From contig NZ_CP042818.1 of NCBI RefSeq assembly GCF_008153345.1, positions 930,001 through 994,000 of the forward strand: a stretch of 64,000 nucleotides of DNA, in the 5' to 3' direction. This DNA comes from Treponema phagedenis (GTDB lineage: Bacteria > Spirochaetota > Spirochaetia > Treponematales > Treponemataceae). The position numbers and the translations under genes were made by a program. Positions 36,082-44,815 of the stretch are shown here, in pieces (position 1 is the stretch's first letter; every line of letters starts with the position of its first letter). The notes beneath the pieces are model-generated. The model had not been told where the DNA came from and ran no database searches. It saw nothing but the letters and a program-made list of their open reading frames with translations.

Positions 36082-36936
36082 TTGAAACAAGCTTTTTTTT
36101 GGGCAGAGGAAGAAAAGCGATGTCTGCTTTGTCCGCATCGCTGCATTGTTCCTGAAGGAAAAATTTCTCGGTGCGGTGTGCGCAAAAATATTGGCGGCGT
36201 TTTATATTCGCTTAATTACGGAAAGGTGCTTGCGGCGGCGCTTGACCCGATTGAGAAAAAACCTTTGTATCGATTTTATCCTGGAAGTAAAATTTTTTCA
36301 GTCGGAACCTTCGGTTGCAATTTTGATTGCGCCTTTTGTCAAAATCATTCTTTGGTACATGCCATGCAAGAAAACGCGGCACTTTTGTTTCCCAAAACCT
36401 CTCCTGAGCAGCTTGTGTCGCAGGCGCTGCAAACCAATTCAATCGGAATTGCTTTTACTTATAATGAACCGACTGTCTGGTATGAGTACATTGCCGATAC
36501 GGCGCCGCTTGCAAAGCAGGCAGGATTAAAGACTGTGCTGGTAACCAACGGCTTTATCGAAGAAGTGCCGCTCACAAAAATTCTTCCTGTTATTGATGCG
36601 ATGAACATAGACCTCAAAGCTTTTTCGCAAGACTATTACGCAAAGCTTTGCAAGGGAAGTGTTGAACCTGTCCTGCGCAGTATTCGCCTTGCCGCAAAAC
36701 ACTGTCATGTCGAAGTTACCTGTCTTGTTATCGAAGGAAAAAACAGCGAAGCAAATCAGATGGAGCAGCTCGCATCCGAACTTGCAAATATTTCCACTGA
36801 TATTCCTTTGCACATTTCCGCCTTTTATCCTGCATATAAAATGCAAGATACGCCGCCGACCGCTCCCGCGCGTATTCTGCAACTTTGCAAAATCGCAAAG
36901 AAGCAGCTTACTTTTGTTTTTCCGGGAAATATTTAA
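36082..36936 (+). CDS. amrS: AmmeMemoRadiSam system radical SAM enzyme
   Basis: A 284-residue radical SAM protein with the 4Fe-4S motif as CNFDCAFC near residue 75 (CX3CX2C), and an N-terminal extra cysteine set (CLLCPHRC, then CGVRKN) typical of AmrS/PflA-like proteins. In the AmmeMemoRadiSam system it acts with Memo and AMMECR1 proteins; neither is encoded nearby, so its partner is unknown. The start is TTG at 36082 with AAGGAAGG upstream. It ends convergent to the ABC-2 operon, with no clear terminator. Confidence 0.85.
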   Translation: MKQAFFWAEEEKRCLLCPHRCIVPEGKISRCGVRKNIGGVLYSLNYGKVLAAALDPIEKKPLYRFYPGSKIFSVGTFGCNFDCAFCQNHSLVHAMQENAALLFPKTSPEQLVSQALQTNSIGIAFTYNEPTVWYEYIADTAPLAKQAGLKTVLVTNGFIEEVPLTKILPVIDAMNIDLKAFSQDYYAKLCKGSVEPVLRSIRLAAKHCHVEVTCLVIEGKNSEANQMEQLASELANISTDIPLHISAFYPAYKMQDTPPTAPARILQLCKIAKKQLTFVFPGNI

Positions 36937-37004
36937 TTGTTAAAATCACAACTGCTTTCGTTTATACAGGATGTTTCTTATGTGTAACACTTTATATAGG
37001 ATTT

Positions 37005-38183
37005 TTACCTTTGGGCAAATTCTATTTTGCCTTGAGCTCGGTTAATTTTTGAAAAGTACATCCCGATTGTAAAATACAAGATGAGGAATAAAAAAAGCAT
37101 TCCGATGTTAGCCCAATCAACTTTTAACAAGTTTTGAGTAAACTCGTTTGCCTGTACAAAATAATACAGGGGAAAGAATTTCGCAATGGTTAAAATCGCA
37201 TTAGGAAGAAATTCCTGTGGCATAAAGACGCCTGAAATAAATGCTAAAGCCATCGGTAAAATTGAACCTAAAACGTTGATAATTTTTTCTTTTGTTGACA
37301 TTGCGTTTAGCATAAAAGTCATGCTTAAAACTACAGCACCGTAAACAAAAGCGGTAAAAACATAAGCGGCAATCGGTACGCCTGCGAGCTTGTTGCTGTA
37401 AACTACAACAGGAAAGCCGATAATAATTGCCATCAGTAAAAAAAGCACCGTCAATTGTGCGGCAAAATTTTCAAGAGCAAAGCGAAGGGTTGATACAGGA
37501 GAAACGTTGTTCCGCATTTTTAATGCAGGGTCATTCAAAATAGCTGTTGTCCGCCCGACAGAGTGCAGCACCAACGAAAAAAGTATCCATGCAAAAAAAA
37601 TAAAAAAGTGTTTAAACCAAATATTGAGTGAAAAGTTTTTACCGACTTGAATTTTATGCACAGGAGTGCTTTCTTTTAAGGCGGTTTGTATTTTTGCAAA
37701 ATTAAATTCGCCTTCCGCTTTTTTTACAGAATCCGTAAACAGCAAAAATTTTTGTATTTGCATATCAATGTAAAAGGAGCTTGTTTTTCGCTCATCCTTA
37801 AAACTTAAAACACAAGACTTTGCATCTTTTAAATTTTTTTCAAGATTAGGATTGATTATAATTCCCGCATTGATAAGGCTAAGCGAAATATCTTTTTTTA
37901 TTTCCTTTACAATTTCCTCTTCCGATTTATTTTGCAAATCTTCCGGTTTTATAACAGTAACATTGTTTTTTGTTTTTAAATACTCAATTAAATTTTGAGA
38001 AAGTATTGAGTTGTCGTTGTCAATAACTTTTAAATCAAACGAAGATTCTGAAAAATCCGAATGACCACCTGATGAATTTACTCTTGCCATAGCAAACGAC
38101 ATAAGAAGAAAAATTACCGTCGAAATAATTATCGGGATTTTTTTTGTGTATACAAGCCGTAAAAAATTTTTATAAACTGTCAT
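37005..38183 (-). CDS. ABC-2 type exporter permease (second)
   Basis: A 392-residue inner-membrane protein. One membrane segment sits at about residues 15-33, then a large extracytoplasmic domain of roughly 150 residues, then five membrane segments, the usual ABC-2 layout. It overlaps the preceding permease gene by 14 bases and has AAGGAAGGGG upstream, so the two permeases are made together and likely form a heterodimer. Substrate unknown; multidrug, lipid or peptide export are all possible. Confidence 0.85.
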   Translation of the reverse strand: MTVYKNFLRLVYTKKIPIIISTVIFLLMSFAMARVNSSGGHSDFSESSFDLKVIDNDNSILSQNLIEYLKTKNNVTVIKPEDLQNKSEEEIVKEIKKDISLSLINAGIIINPNLEKNLKDAKSCVLSFKDERKTSSFYIDMQIQKFLLFTDSVKKAEGEFNFAKIQTALKESTPVHKIQVGKNFSLNIWFKHFFIFFAWILFSLVLHSVGRTTAILNDPALKMRNNVSPVSTLRFALENFAAQLTVLFLLMAIIIGFPVVVYSNKLAGVPIAAYVFTAFVYGAVVLSMTFMLNAMSTKEKIINVLGSILPMALAFISGVFMPQEFLPNAILTIAKFFPLYYFVQANEFTQNLLKVDWANIGMLFLFLILYFTIGMYFSKINRAQGKIEFAQR

Positions 38184-39222
38184 ATTGCCCCTTCCTTGAA
38201 TTAAAGAATGTTACTGTTAGAAACAACAGTATAAAACTACAGTAGACAATACAAAAAGGTAAAACAAGATTGTACTCTTGTAAAATATTTACGTTATAAA
38301 AATTATCTGTTAAAAGCCCCAGAGGATTTATTCTATTTAAGATTGGAATTTTTTCATCGAGAATGAGTTTTATCTCAGGGCTCATTAAGCCTGTTAAAAA
38401 GCCGAGAAAGAGCATAGTAAAAACGCCTGCAAGCGTTTTTGAATTTTCCGTTCCAAATGGAATTGAGCCGATGCAAAGCCCCAAACTTACGCCGAAAATA
38501 TTTGCAAGGCCAAGAAGAGCAAGCGTTGTTTTAATGTCTCCGATAAAAGGCACTTTTAATACGAAGACAACAAAGACTATGTATAAAAAGTTTGCAGCAA
38601 AATTGAATAAAGCAAAAAAGATAAGCCCTGCAAGGTAGGCGTTAAATCTTTTAAGAGGCGTTGCGGAAATTCTTGCACCGAGTTTTGAAATGTTTGCCTG
38701 CATTTCAGCCGGTATGGAAAGAGCACCGAAAAGTCCGTAGGTTGCTACCATTGCCAATAGCGAATAAAATAAAATCATTATTGAGTTTTGTTTTTCATTT
38801 ATGCTTTTTACATATTCTTTGCCATAATCAAAGGGGCTAATCGGAACATTTAAAGCCTTTGTTTGTTTTAGCTGATCCAGCACACCCTTTGTAATTGTTT
38901 GAGCAATTCCGTCGGAAGAAACTTTTAAGCTGCCGTCATTTTCGATAAACCCTTCTATTGTTTTATTCCGCAGAGCTTGCTGCGCTTTCTCTGAATCCAT
39001 GGTGATAATATTAAACATTCCGGTAAAGCGAATTTCATTTATAATCGGATTTTTTTCTTCAATGCCGACGTTTATTTTATTAACTGAAAGGTTAATAATG
39101 TTTGAAACGGCCGCAAAAAAAAGTGATGACAAAAGTATCGGATATAGGATTGTCCAAAACAGGCCCTCGTTTGAGCGTATCATTGAAATTGCGGTGTATT
39201 TAAATTGCCTTAAAAAACTCAT
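38170..39222 (-). CDS. ABC-2 type exporter permease (first)
   Basis: A 350-residue permease with the same layout as its neighbour: a membrane segment near residues 20-40, an extracytoplasmic part of about 110 residues, then five or six segments including VATYGLFGALSIPAEMQ. AAAGGAG precedes the start. The start overlaps the ATPase stop (ATGA), indicating translational coupling. Confidence 0.85.
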   Translation of the reverse strand: MSFLRQFKYTAISMIRSNEGLFWTILYPILLSSLFFAAVSNIINLSVNKINVGIEEKNPIINEIRFTGMFNIITMDSEKAQQALRNKTIEGFIENDGSLKVSSDGIAQTITKGVLDQLKQTKALNVPISPFDYGKEYVKSINEKQNSIMILFYSLLAMVATYGLFGALSIPAEMQANISKLGARISATPLKRFNAYLAGLIFFALFNFAANFLYIVFVVFVLKVPFIGDIKTTLALLGLANIFGVSLGLCIGSIPFGTENSKTLAGVFTMLFLGFLTGLMSPEIKLILDEKIPILNRINPLGLLTDNFYNVNILQEYNLVLPFCIVYCSFILLFLTVTFFNSRKGQYDSL

Positions 39223-40154
39223 TTGTCTCGCAGCTCCTTTCCGGTCAGTTCAAGGAAGATGTCGTTTAAACTCGGCTGCTCCGAGTAAAGTTTTGTGTAC
39301 GAAAGTTTTTCCGCATTAATAAACGAAATTAATTCATTTAAGTTATTAAGCGAATTTTCAAACACAATTGTAAAATCACTTCCTTTTTTTGTAATGTCCA
39401 ACACATGTTTAATATTGCGCAAGCGGCTTTCCAAATTATCAGGCTCGCTTACAAACTCAACAATAATTTTTTCGCGTGTTTTAATTAAATTTTTTAATTC
39501 ATCCAAAGTGCCGTTTGCAATATCTTTTCCGTTATCCATAATAACAACCCTATCGCAAAGCGTTTCTGCCTCTTCAAGATAATGTGTTGTGTACACAATT
39601 GTGCTTCCGTTCTTTGCCAAGTCTTTTATTCCTGAAAGAATAAAGTTACGGCTTTGCGCATCAACCGCAACTGTCGGCTCGTCCATAAAAATAAGGCGCG
39701 GCTTATGCGCAATTCCGCACGCAATGTTTAACCTGCGCAGTAAGCCTCCTGAAAGTTTTTTTGCTTTGTAGTTTTTATAATTTGATAAGCCGACAAAATC
39801 AATTGCTTCATCGACAAGAGCTTTTCGTTTTGCAGCATCGTTTACATAAAGCCCGCAAAAATAGTCAACATTTTCTTTTACGGTAAACACATTAAAAAGC
39901 GAAACCTCTTGCGGCACTAAGCCGATGTCTTGCTTAATATCCGGTGCATTCGGCGTCATCGGTTTCCCGAAAATTTCAATCTCACCCTTGCTGTATGTTA
40001 AAAGCGAAAGAATGCAGTTAATTGCGGTTGTTTTACCGCAACCGTTCGGTCCCAAAAGCCCGAGCACTTCCCCTTCCCTTACTTCCAAATTAAAGTGATC
40101 CAAAGCGGTTTTTTCCTTATACCGCTTTACTAAATTTTTTACTGTTAAAATCAT
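39219..40154 (-). CDS. ABC exporter ATPase
   Basis: A 311-residue ATP-binding protein. Walker A GPNGCGKTT is near residue 36, signature LSGGLLRRLNIA near 135, Walker B RLIFMDEPT near 155, with the H-loop in YTTHYLEEAE. The C-terminal 90 residues resemble the NatA/CcmA extension. The start is at 40154, 6 bases after GGGAG; the ATG at 40175 has no ribosome binding site. It energises the two ABC-2 permeases downstream. Confidence 0.9.
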   Translation of the reverse strand: MILTVKNLVKRYKEKTALDHFNLEVREGEVLGLLGPNGCGKTTAINCILSLLTYSKGEIEIFGKPMTPNAPDIKQDIGLVPQEVSLFNVFTVKENVDYFCGLYVNDAAKRKALVDEAIDFVGLSNYKNYKAKKLSGGLLRRLNIACGIAHKPRLIFMDEPTVAVDAQSRNFILSGIKDLAKNGSTIVYTTHYLEEAETLCDRVVIMDNGKDIANGTLDELKNLIKTREKIIVEFVSEPDNLESRLRNIKHVLDITKKGSDFTIVFENSLNNLNELISFINAEKLSYTKLYSEQPSLNDIFLELTGKELRDK

Positions 40155-40179
40155 GCTTTTCTCCCTATTTTCCATATAT

Positions 40180-41109
40180 CTAATTTAAAAACTCAAACAT
40201 TATCCTGCGGCTTTCAATTGCGGCTTTTGTGTTTTCTTCCTGAGTTCCGCCTAATTTTACTCCTCCCGCTATGGGCGGAGCTCCGAAGGCGTGTCCCGCT
40301 TTTGGAAAAATATGCAGGTCTACGTTGTCGGGGTTTTGATTTTTAAAAGCTTGTGCAGCAAAATCTCCCGGCCACAAACAATCATCACCGCCTGCAAATA
40401 TTAAAACTTTTCCTTTAAATTGCGATAAATCGATCTCAGCTTTTTTTCTTAGTTCTTCCGCAGCCTCGTTTACAGCCGCCTCGTATAAGGGGCGCAACAC
40501 AATAGCATTTTCTTCATAGCTGATTTTTTCGATCACCTCTTGGGTAAAAGTAATAAATGGAAGAGCCTCTTTTTTTCTAGTCCAAGATGATTTGGAGCTT
40601 GTATAATCAAGTCCTTGAAAAACACAACTCGCAGGTGCGAACAAAATAAGATTATCAATTTGCGGATAATACCTTGTAAGAAGTGCCGTCAGTTCCGCAC
40701 CCTTCGATGCACCCAAAAGAGTTATAGGTTTTTTGTTGCTACCTCTTTTTTTAATATAGTCCAAAACGTTTTCAAAAAATTCAATTGGTACTTCCGAAAG
40801 AATCTGCGGAAGATTTTCTTTCCCAAAATAATAAACAGCTAAAACCTCATAGCCCTCATTTGCGATATCCGCAGCATACCATTCGCCCGCACTTCCCTCC
40901 GAACCGCCGAAACAAACTACAAGCCCCTTATGCTTAATTTCTTTCGGTATATAATGAAATCCGTTTATACTTCCCTTAATTGAAAAAACCTGCACATCGC
41001 TGTTAGTATTTTTATCTTCGATTTTTTCCACCGTAAATTTTGAGCAAGAGATAAAAAGCAAACCCAAACCCAAAACCGCTAAAAATCTTTTTATATAATA
41101 AGTTGTCAT
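40180..41109 (-). CDS. Lipoprotein alpha/beta hydrolase, BAAT C-terminal type
   Basis: A 309-residue predicted lipoprotein (lipobox LLFISC near residue 22) with an alpha/beta hydrolase domain resembling the acyl-CoA thioester hydrolase/BAAT C-terminal family. Nucleophile serine lies in LLGASKGAE near 143, the acid probably in FAGGDDCLWPGD near 238, and the histidine in KAGHAFGAPP near 265. First gene of the exporter operon, 25 bases before the ATPase, with AGGAGG upstream. A membrane-bound hydrolase beside an exporter suggests it modifies or detoxifies the exported compound or a related ester; substrate unknown. Confidence 0.75.
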   Translation of the reverse strand: MTTYYIKRFLAVLGLGLLFISCSKFTVEKIEDKNTNSDVQVFSIKGSINGFHYIPKEIKHKGLVVCFGGSEGSAGEWYAADIANEGYEVLAVYYFGKENLPQILSEVPIEFFENVLDYIKKRGSNKKPITLLGASKGAELTALLTRYYPQIDNLILFAPASCVFQGLDYTSSKSSWTRKKEALPFITFTQEVIEKISYEENAIVLRPLYEAAVNEAAEELRKKAEIDLSQFKGKVLIFAGGDDCLWPGDFAAQAFKNQNPDNVDLHIFPKAGHAFGAPPIAGGVKLGGTQEENTKAAIESRRIMFEFLN

Positions 41110-41170
41110 AAGCCCTCCTAAAAAAGTTTAATTGTAGTATATAAATTTTAAAAAAGAATGGTAGTTTAAA

Positions 41171-41209
41171 ATGTCATAATTTTTGGGATTTTGAGATGAC
41201 AAATGTCAT
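41171..41209 (-). promoter_or_regulatory. Candidate operator of the exporter operon
   Basis: An inverted repeat ATGACAAATGTCAT (41196-41209) with perfect 6-base arms, plus a further half-site ATGTCAT at 41171-41177. They lie 60-100 bases before the hydrolase gene, upstream of a possible minus-strand -10 TATACT near 41140. This fits a repressor or activator site; no regulator gene is adjacent. Confidence 0.45.
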
Positions 41210-41261
41210 ATAAAAAGTTGTGAAATTCAGTATCTGAAAATGTTGATTTTAATCACTTTCT

Positions 41262-41688
41262 ATTGTATTGTTTTGTAATTAAGTTCCTGTTATAAAAATC
41301 GGAGTATCAAGAAAAAGGGAGTGCGGATTTAAGCATTCCTATGGTAAGTTTACTCACCGTTGTTAAAATCAGAACGGGCACGGACGCCCGTGGTTCCAAA
41401 CAGAAGCGACGTTTTAAAGCAAAACTATTTGCAAAGCTTTAAAACTCGCAGGTTTCATTTTGCCACGGACGGCAAAACTCAGAACGGGCACGGACGCCCG
41501 TGGTTCCAAGCAGAAACGATGTTTTAAAGCAGAGTAGTTTGTAAAGCTTTAAAACTCGTGGTTTAGTTTTTGCCATGGACGGCAAAAACTAAACCGAGGC
41601 TCTTTTTTATAAATTTTTTTACGATTTGTATAAAATGCATTAAGAAAAATAATCGAGTTATAAAAAAACGGTATACTATACGTAAAAA
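41262..41688 (+). repeat. Intergenic hairpin element, copy J
   Basis: Left end TATTGTTTTGTAATTAAGTT, right end complement of ACCGTTTTTTTATAACTCG. It holds two ACGGGC/GCCCGT hairpins around ACGGAC, two GTTTTAAAGC/GCTTTAAAAC hairpins, and GGTTTAGTTTTTGCC (41560-41574) with its exact complement (41581-41595). Confidence 0.85.
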
Positions 41689-41693
41689 CTTTC

Positions 41694-41722
41694 TTGTATT
41701 TTTTTAAAGCTTATGATATTAT
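41694..41722 (+). promoter_or_regulatory. Promoter of the small barrel-like gene
   Basis: -35 TTGTAT (41694-41699), 17-base spacer, -10 TATTAT (41717-41722), directly next to the end of repeat J. Confidence 0.65.
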
Positions 41723-41754
41723 CGAGCGTATTTTTGAATTACAAAAGGGTATTG

Positions 41755-42336
41755 ATGAAAAAACAAACTAAGCTATTTATACTGCTTACACTTTGCTTTG
41801 AATCAGCTGCATTACATATCCATGCACGTCCTTTCGAAGAATACGTGCTTGCCCCGAAACTTGGCGGTTCGTGGGTAATGGCTTATGAGGCTAATCCCCG
41901 TTATAGAGAATCTGATGATAAACATGTTTTGCATATGGGTGGAATAACCATTGATTTTGATGCTTTGTTTAATCATAAATCGGGATTTTCTTTTTTAATT
42001 ACCAATAACATTTATCTACTGATTAATCCGATGGCGATCAACAACCCGCCCGCAATACCGCTAATCCCCCTGTATTCGCTTAACTTCTTATTTGGATATA
42101 CACACGGGCTTGGAACAAATTTTGAATTTACCGCAGCAGCCGGAATTGGGATAAGTACATTCGTTCTGTCGGCTTTTGCAATTTCCATTCCGATACAATT
42201 AAACTTTGTACCCTATTTTACGGAAAAATACGGTCTTTATATCTCCGTTGCGGAAAATCTTGCTTACATAATAGAAAGCGAAGGGATTTTTATTAATACG
42301 CTTAATTTTTCAATCGGGCCGAGCTTTCGGTTATAG
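41755..42336 (+). CDS. Small predicted outer-membrane beta-barrel protein
   Basis: A 193-residue secreted protein with a signal peptide ending near residue 24 (HIHA/RPFEE). The rest is built of amphipathic strands (GFSFLITNNIYLLINPMAI, then LNFLFGYTHGLGTNFEFTAAAGIGI), ending in a strand SIGPSFRL. The size suits an 8-stranded barrel. Family not recognised. The start at 41755 follows a weak AAGGGT; the ATG at 41713 lies in the promoter. Confidence 0.65.
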   Translation: MKKQTKLFILLTLCFESAALHIHARPFEEYVLAPKLGGSWVMAYEANPRYRESDDKHVLHMGGITIDFDALFNHKSGFSFLITNNIYLLINPMAINNPPAIPLIPLYSLNFLFGYTHGLGTNFEFTAAAGIGISTFVLSAFAISIPIQLNFVPYFTEKYGLYISVAENLAYIIESEGIFINTLNFSIGPSFRL

Positions 42337-42395
42337 GACGGTATTTATTAAATTACTGTGTGGACAAATCAACTTCCCTAAAAACTATAGAAAAT

Positions 42396-42432
42396 AAAAA
42401 CACATAACAGGTACAACCTATCATGTGTTTTT
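42396..42432. terminator. Bidirectional terminator
   Basis: AAAAACACAT (42396-42405) and ATGTGTTTTT (42423-42432), with an inner GGT/ACC, between convergent genes. Confidence 0.8.
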
Positions 42433-42467
42433 ATTTTTGTAATTCATTTCATAGAGATGTTTTTTGC

Positions 42468-43316
42468 TTATGCAACATATGCATCTAATTTATATTTATA
42501 ACTTGTAGCTTTAAGTTGCTCAAGTGATTTTTTTTCAATTTGCCGAATTCTTTCTTTTGTTAAGTTAAATATTTTTCCTACATCCTTAAGCGAAAGTTGT
42601 TTATATCCGTTTAATCCAAATCGATATCGTAATATTTCCGCCTCACGCTTAGGAAGTGTATTAATTACTTTATCAATACTTTCTTTTAAGCTGACATCAA
42701 GCATATACGCTTCCGGTTGTTCATATTGGGCATCTTCAATAAAGTCTCCCATTTTTCCATTAGCCGCATCATCAAAAAGAGGCGCATCAAGTGAAACCGG
42801 CTCCCTGCCGATATTTACAATCATTTTTACGGTATCATGATCAAGAGCAAGAATATCGGCAACCTCTTTCAACTCTTCTTCTTCCGACGCTGTAGAGCGA
42901 ATTTCTTTTCTGGTTTTTTCTATTTGAATAAGTTCACCAACCCGATTAAGCGGTAATCGAATCATTCTGGATTTTTCACAAATAGCTTTAAGTATTGACT
43001 GACGAATCCACCATACCGCATAGGAGATAAACTTATATCCCTTGGTTACATCAAAACGGTCAGCTGCATTCATTAAGCCGATATTTCCTTCACTGATAAG
43101 ATCCATTAAGGGCAAGCCCTGATTTTGATACTTTTTTGCAACATTCACTACAAAGCGTAAATTAGCTTGTATCAGCTTATCTTTTGCAGCCTTATCTCCT
43201 TCAGCGGCGCGGGTTGCAAGCTCAACTTCTTCCTCAAGCGTCAAAAGAGGAATCTTATTTATATCTCGAAGATATCCGGCTAAAACATTATCAGTTGCTA
43301 TATTCTTTTTTTTCAT
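42468..43316 (-). CDS. Sigma-70 family RNA polymerase sigma factor (group 2-like)
   Basis: A 282-residue sigma factor lacking region 1.1. Region 1.2 starts near residue 10, region 2 near 50-115 (LRFVVNVAKKYQNQGLPLMDLI and the -10 recognition stretch GYKFISYAVWWIRQSI), region 3 at 120-190, and region 4 ends with NLTKERIRQIEKKSLEQLK. Size and architecture match RpoS-like alternative sigmas rather than full-length RpoD. The start at 43316 has GAAGGAG upstream; an in-frame TTG at 43331 overlaps it. It is divergent from groES; as I recall, a sigma-70 gene also neighbours groES in T. pallidum. Confidence 0.9.
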   Translation of the reverse strand: MKKKNIATDNVLAGYLRDINKIPLLTLEEEVELATRAAEGDKAAKDKLIQANLRFVVNVAKKYQNQGLPLMDLISEGNIGLMNAADRFDVTKGYKFISYAVWWIRQSILKAICEKSRMIRLPLNRVGELIQIEKTRKEIRSTASEEEELKEVADILALDHDTVKMIVNIGREPVSLDAPLFDDAANGKMGDFIEDAQYEQPEAYMLDVSLKESIDKVINTLPKREAEILRYRFGLNGYKQLSLKDVGKIFNLTKERIRQIEKKSLEQLKATSYKYKLDAYVA

Positions 43317-43507
43317 TTTAAACTCCTTCAATAAAAAATATCTATTTATAATAACGTTACATTAATGTTTACTTGCTATATAATTAAAAGCAAATTACAT
43401 GCCAAAAATGATAAAAACAATGTTTATATTTTTTTGATAAAAAATATTCTCTAAGTCGCTAGTTGTCAATGATTTAAACGGATTAGAATACAAAATAATA
43501 ATATTAC

Positions 43508-43590
43508 TTGCCTTTTGTAATCTTTCTTTGTATATTATATCCATAAGCTTTATGTATAGTATTGACACAACAGCTTAAATAGCTTGAATA
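43508..43590 (+). promoter_or_regulatory. Two candidate promoters of groES
   Basis: P1: TTGCCT (43508-43513), 17-base spacer, TATATT (43531-43536). P2: perfect TTGACA (43562-43567), 17-base spacer, weak TGAATA (43585-43590). No CIRCE element is present, so HrcA control is not supported. Confidence 0.55.
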
Positions 43591-43648
43591 ACTGTATCAT
43601 TTTTACACAGTTGTAAGCATCACAATTATTCATAGGAGGGTCTTAGCG

Positions 43649-43915
43649 ATGAAGGTAACGCCATTAGCAGACCGCGTATTAGTTAAAGAAGATAAGGTTG
43701 AAACAAAAACCGCTTCGGGAATCATTATTCCCGATTCTGCCCAAGAAAAAACACAGACCGCAGTAGTTGTTGCCATTGGTGATGACAAAGAAAAAATCAA
43801 GGTCTCTGTCGGACAAAAGGTGTTACATGATAAGTATGCCGGCACACAAATAAAAATTGACGGAGAGGATCACTTAATCCTCAAGGCGGCAGATATTCTT
43901 GCGGTAATCGGTTAA
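43649..43915 (+). CDS. groES: Co-chaperonin GroES
   Basis: An 88-residue co-chaperonin (MKVTPLADRVLVKEDK, mobile loop near TASGIIIPD, then VGQKVLHDKYAGTQIKIDGEDHLILKAADILAVIG) that caps GroEL. GGAGGG is 10 bases before the start. groEL does not follow: a strong terminator is directly behind, so the pair is split here. Confidence 0.96.
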   Translation: MKVTPLADRVLVKEDKVETKTASGIIIPDSAQEKTQTAVVVAIGDDKEKIKVSVGQKVLHDKYAGTQIKIDGEDHLILKAADILAVIG

Positions 43916-43917
43916 AT

Positions 43918-43946
43918 AAAAAAGGCAGGGCTTCCTGCCTTTTTTA
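43918..43946 (+). terminator. Intrinsic terminator of groES
   Basis: AGGCAGG (43923-43929) and CCTGCCT (43934-43940) with a GCTT loop, extended by an A run and a T run. Confidence 0.9.
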
Positions 43947-44012
43947 TTTAAGTTACCTTAATTAATTTAAAAACGGTTTTTTAACCATACATGAAAGCCG
44001 CCAACAACAAAG

Positions 44013-44053
44013 CCCCCCCCCATTCCATCATTACTTATATCCTTTAATATAAT
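44013..44053 (+). promoter_or_regulatory. Poly-C tract and promoter of rhodanese gene
   Basis: Nine C in a row (44013-44021) sit just upstream of the expected -35 region of a perfect -10 TATAAT (44048-44053); the -35 itself is poor. In T. pallidum, homopolymeric G/C tracts near promoters vary in length and switch expression, so a similar role is possible. Confidence 0.5.
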
Positions 44054-44068
44054 AAAACGGAGTATACC

Positions 44069-44494
44069 ATGGCTGATAACATAGTTTTAATCATCACAGT
44101 CTCTATTATTGTACTTCTAATTCTGCCTCGATTTTTTAAATACTATTGGATTCGCTTTCTGCTTAAAAAAGGCGGAGACACAAAAGGCAGGATGCAAAAC
44201 ATTTCCGGCAGCGATGCAAAAGAGCTTATTAAAAACAGCTCGGCGGTAATTATCGATGTGCGAACTGCCGGAGAATTCTCAGCCGGACATATTCCAAATG
44301 CAATACATATTCCTGTCTCTCTTCTTTCTTCAAAAGCAGAGGACTCGCTCCCCGATAAAAGTCAAAAAATTATTCTATACTGCCAAACCGGCATGCGCTC
44401 AATGCAGGCACTTTATACCTTACACTCAAAAGGTTATACCGACTTATATAATCTTGGAAGTATACACTCATGGGCAGGAGATTTTGAAAAGTAA
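44069..44494 (+). CDS. Membrane-anchored rhodanese-like protein
   Basis: A 141-residue protein. One membrane segment covers residues 4-22, followed by basic residues and a rhodanese domain from about 44 to 140. VIIDVRTAGEFSAGHIPNAIH is typical, and the active-site loop is CQTGMRS with the catalytic cysteine near residue 112. Sulfur transfer or thiol chemistry at the membrane face is likely; partner unknown. CGGAG is 7 bases upstream of the start. Confidence 0.88.
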   Translation: MADNIVLIITVSIIVLLILPRFFKYYWIRFLLKKGGDTKGRMQNISGSDAKELIKNSSAVIIDVRTAGEFSAGHIPNAIHIPVSLLSSKAEDSLPDKSQKIILYCQTGMRSMQALYTLHSKGYTDLYNLGSIHSWAGDFEK

Positions 44495-44502
44495 AAACCG
44501 GT

Positions 44503-44815
44503 AAAACTATTATAACGGTTTTTTAATAAGTCGATTCATTTTTAATACATCTTACCTAAAACATAAACAATTTTATAAAAGGAGTTTGACACAACGGTAT
44601 AATTTTGCCGTCCGTGGCAAAATTATACCTATGAGTTTGAAAACTCCGAGTACGCTGTGGTAGTTTTCAAACTCAATTCTGCTTGGAACCACGGGCGTCC
44701 GTGCCCGTTCTGAATGTAATGTTTGCTATTCCTGTTTACAGTGCCTGCGAGTTTAAAACTCCTATTTATATAGCTGTGGTAGTTTTTAAACATCGTTTGG
44801 AATTTAGTGCAGAGT
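44503..44815 (-). repeat. Intergenic hairpin element, copy K
   Basis: Left end ATTATAACGGTTTTTTAATA, then GTTTGACACAACGG. Hairpins: GGTATAATTTTGCC (44596-44609) with its exact complement (44616-44629), GAGTTTGAAAACT with its exact complement, and ACGGGC/GCCCGT around loop GTCCGT. The right end is unclear. Confidence 0.82.

Noticed and set aside
43317-43648. CIRCE/HrcA operator before groES
   Set aside because: The TTAGCACTC-N9-GAGTGCTAA pattern was looked for and is absent.
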